DNA of 64,000 nt, taken from the NCBI RefSeq assembly GCF_008831285.2, contig NC_045138.2, positions 12,228,571-12,292,570 on the forward strand, given 5' to 3'. The DNA is from Nymphaea colorata. Its lineage: Eukaryota; Streptophyta; Magnoliopsida; Nymphaeales; Nymphaeaceae. Position numbers and translations under genes: made by a program. The notes under the pieces are model-generated. The model saw nothing but the letters and a program-made list of their open reading frames with translations, was not told the origin of the DNA and did not search any database. Each line of letters begins with the position of its first letter. Position 1 is the stretch's first letter. Shown here in pieces: positions 56,101 to 64,000 of this stretch.

Positions 56101-56670
56101 GAGGGCCGAGCCTCTTCATTGTCCGTTGCTGCAATACCCGAGGTCTGGTTTTTACCTCTGGGTCATCTTGCGGATTTAGCCAAGCTTAGCCTTGGCTAGT
56201 GATCTTCTCAACCCCCTATAGCTACGTGGATTGAGTGTTTTATTACATGCTTTGCTTTTAGCCTGGCTACGACCATTGCCTTGACCAGTGGTATCTCTAA
56301 GGCCCAAGAGCTGAGGACACGACCGTGGGGGCAGCAGCCTACCTATTGGGATTGGTTGTGGTTTGCACGTTCATTAGGCATGTATGACAAGATGGTTTGG
56401 TTGTATGGTTTGTGAGTGAGGATTGAGAGCTTCATTTGTATTGCTCACGCTTTGTACAGCCTTCAAACCCATTCTTTGTAGTAGGGAGTAAGCCTCACGG
56501 GTTGGGATACACCAGACTTGTACCGCTTTTGCGTCGGAGTCCTGTCCGGCCGGGTTTTGAAATTGTAAATAATTTGTTTTTGGTTTTGTTCGACGGCTCG
56601 TCCGAGACATCTTGGGAGAGGATCGACATCTGGCAGAGATCTTGGACGATGCCGGGTCTTGGTCCTAACA
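53114..56670 (+). repeat. 5' LTR of the LARD-like element (3557 bp)
   Basis: It is homologous to 59393-62941 along its whole length. A TATATATTC TATA-like site at about 53693 is followed by a TTGATAATGAAGAATTG stretch, suggesting transcription starts near 53720. Short open frames inside it have no recognised product. Confidence 0.95.
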
Positions 56671-56672
56671 AT

Positions 56673-56684
56673 TGGTATTAGAGC
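56673..56684 (+). other. Primer-binding site of the LARD-like element
   Basis: TGGTATTAGAGC begins two bases after the 5' LTR. It is one change from the initiator-Met tRNA site. Confidence 0.85.
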
Positions 56685-57463
56685 GAGATCAGAGTACAGT
56701 CTTGAAGTGTGGGACAGTTTTCAGATTTTGGTAATTCAGTGTCAATAGGAGTTGCAGATTTCTGTTTTAGAGTAGTTTTTAGTTTCTGGACTATCGCAGC
56801 CAGCAGGAGTGCACAGGCGATATCAGGGATCAAACGACCTTGTATTTGGCTGAAATTTGGTGTAGAGCTTCATAATTATATATGCTTTAAAAATATTATA
56901 GAGAACCATACAAAATTCTTCCGAAATCTTGGACATTTTGGCCCTACCCTGGACTGATAGCCTGAGCGGACAGAACCTGTCCGGGTGATAGTCTGCCAAG
57001 AAGATTGCGATGGTCCGAAGGCTTCCCGTGGTCAAAACCTACTGAAATTTTATGGGTAGTCAGATAAGTATTCCAACCTTGTGTTGATCAATTTTGGAGA
57101 CGAAATTCCACCATTTGGAACTTCTGTGCATTAGTCTTTGACTGCCTGAAAAACAGTCTAGACTGTGGTTGTGCACACCGCACAACACCAAGGTGCTTGA
57201 GCTCGAGGTGCGCTGCGAGGCGTCAGGCAGACGTGATAGTTTAAGCCCCACTTTTGGGCCCGGCTGAGTGCAAGAGTTAGCAACCGAGGCACCAGGTGGG
57301 CGCGGTGACAGGCGGACTAGTTCCATCTTCCTTAAACGCACACGGAACAGATAGTGGCAGCTATCGTGGCAGTTGTTGAGCAGTTTGGGTTCAGTAGAGC
57401 AGTTTTTCAGCATGTTTACTTCAGCATTAGAGTTGCTTTCACAGTTTGTGTTTGGTAGAATAG

Positions 57464-57640
57464 ATGGCGGATATAGGTGTCCGTCTTGCAGAACCAAAGA
57501 TGGATCTATTTTTGAGCACCTACCTGAACGGAGGATTCATGAAGGACACCCTATTAATCCAAGAGGATGACATGGACCAAGGTCCAAGATGGATGTATAT
57601 CACGGCCGGTAGTGATTACGAATGTGATTTGAAGTTCTGA
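57464..57640 (+). CDS. Small open frame in the LARD interior (58 residues), unknown
   Basis: It starts MADIGVRLAEPKMDLFLSTY and ends TAGSDYECDLKF before a TGA. Its position after the leader is where gag would begin. A downstream frame (from about 57690) continues with NTTYTGRLIVAGLETRF and leads into the acidic open frame at 57768, so the two may be parts of one broken gene. No domain is recognised. Confidence 0.35.
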   Translation: MADIGVRLAEPKMDLFLSTYLNGGFMKDTLLIQEDDMDQGPRWMYITAGSDYECDLKF

Positions 57641-57767
57641 CACCCTAGCATACTAGGGCATCATTTAAGTTAGCCATGATAAAAATACCCAAGCAATCTG
57701 GATCGCCAATACCACTTACACGGGTAGACTTATTGTGGCTGGACTTGAGACGAGATTTTAGCAATGG

Positions 57768-58130
57768 GTGCAAATCTACCATGGGGAAGCTATCCAAGTT
57801 GGATCTTTGCACCAATGCTTTGTGTTGGAGGAAAGACCCTCTTTTGTTACCAAGGAGCAAAAAGAATCTTGTGTGGAGCTAAGTGACGAAAGTGAAGATG
57901 AAGAGGAAACCTCCTTTGAATCTAATAATGAGAGTAGTGACTCAGATTCGTCAAGTGAAGATGGTGAAAGTTCAGATTCACCAAGTGAGGCGTATCGTGG
58001 GGCAGTAATGAATGAAATCAGGAAAATGTATAGGGCATTGATTTCTGATAAAACAGCCTTAACTAAAGAAGTTAGTCATCTGAAGACCATGGCCCAAGGC
58101 CAAGACGTACAAGGTGACAAAGGAAAATGA
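57768..58130 (+). CDS. Acidic, Ser/Glu-rich open frame in the LARD interior, unknown
   Basis: This 120-residue frame has a highly acidic middle (SDESEDEEETSFESNNESSDSDSSS in overlapping pieces). A helical segment EIRKMYRALISDKTALTKEVSHLKTM that could form a coiled coil follows. It may be the remnant of a gag-like protein specific to this element family. I recognise no known domain. The frame could begin upstream of this methionine. Confidence 0.4.
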   Translation: MQIYHGEAIQVGSLHQCFVLEERPSFVTKEQKESCVELSDESEDEEETSFESNNESSDSDSSSEDGESSDSPSEAYRGAVMNEIRKMYRALISDKTALTKEVSHLKTMAQGQDVQGDKGK

Positions 58131-58310
58131 ATCCTCAGGACTCCTAGTCCACCCTTTTCCAAAGGCAACATAAGCATAAGCCATGAAGATAAGACCATGG
58201 GTATATTACCTCAGCCACCTCCAAGGCAAAACAGGGAACACTAAGGCTTATATGCCTATGCCAACAAAGGCATTCTTGCAAGGCCCACATCTCATCATGG
58301 GAAAACACAC

Positions 58311-59144
58311 TTGGTGTCTTTCCCTACCTCAACTACATGTGACTCCACTCCAACTCCTAAAGTGGTAGTCAATCCAAAGAGGACAATACCAAGTGCCCAA
58401 CCGAAGCCTATGGAGGAAAATGTTGGGAAATTCGGCACTATAGAGCCCAAGATGGATGAGAAAGTAACAATGTGTCAAGCTTTGGCCGAAACTACCAAGA
58501 GCTTGAATGGAGAGAATGGGCTCGCACCTTTTGAGAGCATCATGCATGACGATGACATAGAAGTGATACGATGCCAGCTACGAGACGAGCTCAAAGTCGG
58601 TACCTCCCATGGCTATGTTGAAGAGCCTCTTATACTCCTCACAGAAGAAAGGATCCCCGAGTCCTCATGCGCGGTCCCTAAGAATCATGTCACGGGACCA
58701 CTCAAATGCATAGAAGAGGACAAGCAACTTGTGCCTTCCACACAAGTTGAACGTGCTCCAAGTGCACCATTATCACCACAGCCCCTCACTCCTAAGTGTA
58801 AGGCAAAGCTTAAGGAGGGTGGTAGTGCTAAGAAAGATTTCAAGAGCAAACTACAAAGGACAGCCATTTGTGAGCTACTCCAAAAAGAAGTTAATGTATG
58901 CAATGCTCACAGAAGGGTGGCCAAGAAGGTACCGGGCCACAATGAGAAAGAGGATCTCTTTCCCATGCCTTGGAAGAGATTCAATACCCCCGGTCTAGAG
59001 GGCTATGCTATAGAGATTGAAGGATCACCTAGTCCCTTAGATATCCAAATCTCGGGATCTACTCACTCGCCCCTTACACATGATCCGGGAAATGTTGGCG
59101 CAGCCGAAGCGTGGCTGGATGTAGATGCTATTATAGGTCCATGA
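58311..59144 (+). CDS. 277-residue open frame in the LARD interior, unknown
   Basis: The longest intact frame inside the element has no stop from 58311 to 59144. It is rich in Pro, Glu, Lys and Ser, with segments such as APSAPLSPQPLTPKCKAK and a late FPMPWKRFNTPGLEGYAIEIEG. There is no RT, protease, integrase or zinc knuckle motif, so no function is proposed. It ends about 250 bases before the 3' LTR. Confidence 0.4.
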   Translation: MVSFPTSTTCDSTPTPKVVVNPKRTIPSAQPKPMEENVGKFGTIEPKMDEKVTMCQALAETTKSLNGENGLAPFESIMHDDDIEVIRCQLRDELKVGTSHGYVEEPLILLTEERIPESSCAVPKNHVTGPLKCIEEDKQLVPSTQVERAPSAPLSPQPLTPKCKAKLKEGGSAKKDFKSKLQRTAICELLQKEVNVCNAHRRVAKKVPGHNEKEDLFPMPWKRFNTPGLEGYAIEIEGSPSPLDIQISGSTHSPLTHDPGNVGAAEAWLDVDAIIGP

Positions 59145-59392
59145 TTACTCCTTATGGGCCAACGCGGGAGCCCAAGAGTTGGACGCATATGGCAGGCCCA
59201 TGATAGGGGCAAACCACGCATGGAGATGGAGAACCCGCAAGAGCCCAAGTATGTTCTTGGGCAGCAAAGGTGAGATTATGGACCCAATCACATGCATGAG
59301 TGCTTGGGAGAGTTGGTTGGAGCAATACAGGTCGCCCATGGAGACATCATGGCATGAGCTTGAGGTCAAGCTCGATGTAAGGAGGGTGAATC

Positions 59393-62300
59393 TGATACGT
59401 GCCTAATTTTAGCACCGTCGAGGACAGCCGAGGGCATGATCAAGAGCCATGGAGTGGAGCCGACCAGCGGTGTAGGGTGTAGCTAGGCACGTCGATTACC
59501 ACCTAACAAGCCTACACCCTCTTTCTCTTGTGAGGTTAACCTCGACATGGTTCAGGGTTTGACACTTGTAGACCCTTCGGGGATTACTTATGTGGCTGCA
59601 GTGGGAGGAGCGAGCCGAGCAGCTAAGGTCGAAAAAGGGGAAACAGGGCTTAGACCGAGTTCAGAGATTGAAGACCAGCATGACAGTGGACCAGGACCCG
59701 GTTTAAGCCAGACCAAAGTAAGGTATCAAGACCTTAACCAAGTTACGGAGTAGCCTAGGATGAACCTAGGCAAGTTATACTCAGACCCACAGGTCCGGGA
59801 CACATTGGATCAGGCAAAACGAGTTTGGATTCATGCCCATTTGCTTTATAGTACTCTTGTCTTAGTGCTTTTTATATTGTCTCCTTTTGAGACATTTTTA
59901 GAATCGATTTAGTTAAGTTTTTTGTACCATCTGGGGTTAGGAGTAAGTGAACCGAGATGCTCTCTTTTGTATATATTCTCTAAGGTGTGAAACCCTAGGT
60001 ATGCTTTTGATACTGAAGAATTGATTTTCATTACTTTCTCTCTCCTTCCCGTGAGGGGTCATCTTCTCCACTAGTTCTCACCGATGATGGCCAGAAACTC
60101 TTCTCCAAACCTCCATTACCGGTGACGGCTGGTTCATGCTCTTCTTCAACCTCACGGCCTCCTCTATTTCAGCTTCTTCCTCTTCTAAACTCCCTTCTCT
60201 CAACGGCCGAAGGAGCTATGAGCGGAAGACCTCAAGATGAAGCTTCCGGGCAGCACCTTGTCTTCTACACCTCACGTTTTTACCCCAAACCAGCAAGACA
60301 AGGAGACTACGGTGCATTCCTTGTCATCCACAACGGGGTTTAGAGGCTAGATCTTCAATCGAGAAGGCGGACGAGGGCTGATTTCATCACAGATCTGGTG
60401 GAGTCTACCAGAGGCTGCAAGTTCACGGATCAACCCCTTAAACAAGGCAAGTGCTCGAGTTTCCCTCGGTATTTTCCTTTGGGTTGATCGCGGAAAGGAA
60501 TCTCGTTCTCGGTCGCACGCGCGCAGGCAGAATTCCAGAAACATACACCTGTTCAAAGAGCCATATCTGAAGATCTACCAGGAGTTAGAGGACGATCCAT
60601 ACGTCATTGAAATTGTCTCGGCATCCTCCACAACATACCAAATTTGGCGGTGATCAGAGTTTCTTTGGTCGGTCAAATCAATGTAGGAACAGAGCAAATT
60701 CTGCGGCCGCGATTATATCATTTTCAAAAATAGGTTGCTGTTCTTCGATCTGGATATGGAGATTCACTGAGAGTTTCATCACGTACAATATGTCGTTGGA
60801 TTCTTCTTGAAGTCAGCTACCATCTGTTCAAATTTCAATAAGAGTGAAGTTCATTTGGGCATCAGAATCTGCGGCGAAACAGATCTGTGTCGCCGCAGTC
60901 GTTCTGCCGCGGCCAATAGCAGACCGGTCTGATCAACGACCATTTTTCGGTGATCCGTCGAAAGTCTGAAGGAGTTCTTGGTACCGTTGGATTCGTCTCA
61001 ATCCCAAATACAACATATCCAAAAATCACGTTGATCGGATGTCATTTGACTGGTAAAATATTGATGGAAACAGGACTCTCTGTAGACCAACTTGGGAGAA
61101 CTAGGACCAATTGCATCGACGTAGCCAACCAGTGAAAGCATCACCCATTCTGGCAACGAATTGGGTTTTCTGGTGATCTGGTGAAGTTCTCTAAATTGCC
61201 CTTGCTTAAATGATTATTCCTTTTATTTGGCTTTGATCATTTGCCCTATTTTGGTCATTTGATTGAATTGAGGACGCACTTGCCTCATATTCACACGAAG
61301 CTAAGTTGGAAGGAGTCAAGGTTGCCCTAGCAGCTTCTCACGCCCTTCATCTAGGCCCTACACGTGTCAATCATCATTGGCGTGCTCAAGAAAGGCAACC
61401 AACAGCGAGTGAATGTGGACGCCATTCCCTCCAAGTGCATGCAACGGATAAAGGCAACCTTAGCGCCAATCTTGGAAGGTACATGAGCTGTCTAAGCGCA
61501 GCGAAAAGGAGATCCTCTACCCGCCAATTTTGGAGGAGATATTATTGGAGGAAGCTCGCTCGTGTTGCCACCTTACCTTACATCCAAAAAAGCAATCCAA
61601 TCCGCCAAGTTTGGAGGAATCATTCTCGGAAAGGAGCCAGCCTGCCACACCATCCCTTGCCACCTCGTCCCAACCCAAAAGGTCAAGTTCTCTCGCCTTT
61701 CCCTCTCCCATTCATTCCTAATTCCTAGCCGGGCTCCTAGATTATAGCCTATCACCCACCGAAACAGGAAACTTCCCTAGTCGCCTTCCTTATCCTCCAC
61801 GCACCATTCCCCCTTTCTTATGGATTCACTTTCCTAAACCTTTACCACATCACCTACCCGTTGCTACCAAGGAGATCTTTCCTAATCTAGGGTGCTCTAT
61901 CTTGTGCAATAATTCATAACCATAATTGGACCTCTTTTCCTCTTTACCATTGACCGAACCTAGCCTCGCATGAACCTAACTCAGCTAGACCCACGTGATC
62001 TAGCCCACCTAAGGTCAATCTTGACCGAGTCCTAGACCGAGCCTACTTATTAGGCATTGACCGAACCCACCAACCTAGTCTCACCCGAACCTACGTCACC
62101 CGAGTCCATTCCATTCCAGTCCGAGCTAACCTACCCTCCACCCAAGTCAGACCTACCCGACCTAGCCTACCCTCAACTAAAGGCGGACCACCTCTACTAC
62201 GAGGCCGAGCAAGGAGTGTACCCAAGTGGGCGACATCTTCACAAGGAGTTGACGCCAACTTCACCTCCTCCATAGCGGCAAGGCGTGCCGCTTATCAAGG

Positions 62301-62941
62301 TAGATCTCAGCCCCCGAGCAACAGCCATCTACGGCGTGAGTCAACCTCTTCCTCGGCCAGGAGGGCCGAGCCTCTTCATTGTCCGTTGCTGCAATACCCG
62401 AGGTCTGGTTTTTACCTCTGGGTCATCTTGCGGATTTAGCCAAGCTTAGCCTTGGCTAGTGATCTTCTCAACCCCCTATAGCTACGTGGATTGAGTGTTT
62501 TATTACATGCTTTGCTTTTAGCCTGGCTACGGCCATTGCCTTGACCAGTGGTACCTCTAAGGCCCAAAAGCTGAGGACACGACCGTGGGGGCAGCAGCCT
62601 ACCTATTGGGATTGGTTGTGGTTTGCACGTTCATTAGGCATGTATGACAGGATGGTTTGGTTGTATGGTTTGTGAGTGAGGATTGAGAGCTTCATTTGTA
62701 TCGCTCGCGCTTTGTATAGCCTTCAAACTCATTCTTTGTAGTAGGGAGTAAGCCTCACGGGTTGGGATACACCAGACTTGTACCGCTACCTAGGGGATTT
62801 TGCGTCGGAGTCCTGTCTGGCCGGGTTTTGAAATTGTAAATAATTTGTTTTTGGTTTCGTCCGACGGCTTCTCCGAGAGATCTTGGGAGAGGATCGACAT
62901 CTGGCAGAAGTCTTGGACGACGCCGGGTCTTGGTCCTAACA
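59393..62941 (+). repeat. 3' LTR of the LARD-like element (3549 bp)
   Basis: The partner of 53114-56670. Differences include a 9-base duplication near 62150, an apparent loss of about 29 bases near 61280 between GCAC direct repeats, and an extra CTACCTAGGGGA-type segment near 62787. Similarity is high at the far end and much lower in the middle. Confidence 0.95.
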
Positions 62942-62946
62942 TTACA

Positions 62947-64000
62947 TGAGGTAAGTGGCAATTTTAATCACAACACAAGCCTGCTCATACATTCCTCCAT
63001 CTTCATCTTCTTCTTCTCGCAAGAACTCTGATTCAGCAGCAAATTTGTTTTGTCACATAAAACATATTAGAGGCATGTGTTCTCTGAAAAAATGACGGAG
63101 GAAGTAGGGGATTAGAGAGTGAATGAAAATTGGAAACATATGGGGGATCGATGCATCTTACCGATTGCCCAAAGAGGATGGAAGAGGAACCCTAACAAGA
63201 ACGAGGAAAAAACCGAACGCCGGTCACCGTCCGCTGCCTCCAACGCCGTCGCCGTCCACCGCCGCTGCCCAAAAGAGCAGAACCACCAAGCAGCTGCCCT
63301 TGGAAGAGAAGAACGCTGGAGAGGCGACAGAGAAGAACACTCGAGAGGTGGAAGAGAAGAACGCTTGTTGTCGACTTTTGGGCATTTTGATATGGTTTGG
63401 ATTTGGTTCCGACCTGGAACCAAATCCAAACGTATCACCACTTACCGGCATACCGGTACTGCCGTACCAGTGTACCGGTACTGGTATGCCGGTCACCCAG
63501 GCGTACTACGGTAACATAGAGGCAAACGAAAGGAAAATAGGGCAAATGAAAGGGGTGAGCTTGGGTTTTGTGGGTTGAATTTGGGTGGAGTTAAAGTAAA
63601 CTCAGATTCAAATATTATATGGCTAAAAAAAAATCATTTTTTTAATTTTTTTTTTCAATTAGCTGGGGTGGTGAGGTCATGGCCCAGCGGACCCTTGCTC
63701 CGCCCCGATTATGAATGACCAAAACAACACTGAATCAAAACAAAGCAGCACCATTTAGACTATTCACAACAATGCAATGGCAAGGTTTTATTTACCTGTT
63801 AAATAGTTGCTTAATTTATTAAATTGATTAAAAAATGTTACATTGATTTATTAATCGATAAAATAAATAAACTCATTGAATAAAACTTGGGTTTAATTCT
63901 TGATTCAGAAGTTTTGTATTATTTTCACATATTTTTTCTGATCAATTTTTTTTTTAAATACTTGTCTAAACCCACCTTTCATTTGAGAATGTGGTTGTCT
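62947..64000. other. Unassigned right flank
   Basis: 63120-63580 has open frames on both strands, driven by CCG/GCC-rich sequence around 63225-63280, but none resembles a known protein. A hairpin-forming ACCGGTAC-rich block lies at 63445-63492, and T-rich and AT-rich DNA follows to the edge. No further photolyase exon is recognised. Confidence 0.4.
63445..63492. repeat. Inverted repeat (hairpin) of GGCATACC/GTAC words
   Basis: The left arm CCGGCATACCGGTAC (63445-63459) and right arm GTACTGGTATGCCGG (63478-63492) are complementary except at one position, with an 18-base loop. They lie on the far side of the LARD-like element from a similar word cluster at 52877-52985. Confidence 0.7.

Larger units (their letters stand above)
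53114..62941 (+). mobile_element. LARD-like LTR retrotransposon with 3.55-kb LTRs
   Basis: Two long near-copies (53114-56670 and 59393-62941) both start TGATACGTGCC and end GGTCCTAACA. They are flanked by a 5-bp duplication TTACA (53109-53113 and 62942-62946). A Met-tRNA-type primer site (TGGTATTAGAGC) is at 56673-56684, and an AAGGAGGGTGAATC polypurine-like tract precedes the 3' LTR. The interior is only 2.7 kb and contains no recognisable protease, RT, RNase H or integrase. Very long LTRs with a short non-coding or gag-only interior define LARDs, non-autonomous elements mobilised by enzymes of a partner, usually Ty3/gypsy. Confidence 0.93.

Noticed and set aside
63112-63578. Overlapping open frames on both strands near the right edge
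   Set aside because: CCG-rich composition opens several frames at once and none matches a known protein or has clear gene signals.
1-64000. Possible CRISPR array, tRNA or rRNA genes
   Set aside because: No regularly spaced short direct repeats with unique spacers, and no tRNA or rRNA signature was noticed. The tRNA-like words are retroelement primer-binding sites.

Overview
The window looks like nuclear DNA from a large, transposon-rich flowering-plant genome. It holds one complete-looking spliced TIR-NB-LRR (TNL) immune receptor gene, two exons of a plant class II CPD photolyase, and many LTR retrotransposons primed from initiator-Met tRNA, plus a LINE. TNL genes of this type are essentially absent from monocots, so a eudicot, magnoliid or early-diverging angiosperm is more likely; the sequence does not settle the lineage. 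By my count about 60% of the window is recognisable retroelement. I saw no CRISPR array, bacterial operon, rRNA or tRNA gene.

Layout. 1-2138: 5' end of a Ty1/copia element on the minus strand, running off the left edge. 2139-5205: no convincing gene. 5206-22877 (minus): the TNL gene in five exons, coding for about 1657 residues: a hydrophobic N-terminus, TIR, NB-ARC, about 35 leucine-rich repeats and a post-LRR domain. Every junction has GT/AG borders and matching phase. Intron 2 is 10.7 kb and contains a decayed LINE (minus), itself split inside its endonuclease domain by a 5.5-kb copia element (11557-17081, plus, target-site duplication AAACC). 22878-25014: upstream flank. 25015-28741 (minus): eroded Ty3/gypsy element. 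29990-39240 (minus): a second, Tat-like Ty3/gypsy element with a plant-mobile-domain (PMD) segment upstream of gag, split inside gag by a short-LTR copia element (31940-37046, plus, duplication ATATT). 42338-47908 (minus): an LTR-bounded copia element (duplication ATTGG). 47914-52240: mostly unassigned, with a degenerate minisatellite near 50.5 kb. 52260-52651 (plus): two adjacent class II photolyase exons. 53114-62941 (plus): a 9.8-kb element with 3.55-kb LTRs and a 2.7-kb interior lacking any recognisable protease, RT or integrase (LARD-like, duplication TTACA). 62947-64000: unassigned flank.

How the parts relate. The TNL is the only gene that looks intact. Its TIR and nucleotide-binding parts lie more than 10 kb from the LRR exons because transposons entered intron 2, so correct splicing depends on crossing that block. 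All the retroelements look inactive from visible stops, frameshifts or lost catalytic residues; the LARD-like one could only move with enzymes supplied by another element. The nesting gives relative ages: LINE before copia B, Tat-like gypsy before copia E. The photolyase exons stop at a good donor about 460 bp before the LARD-like element, so the rest of that gene is either beyond the window or lost.
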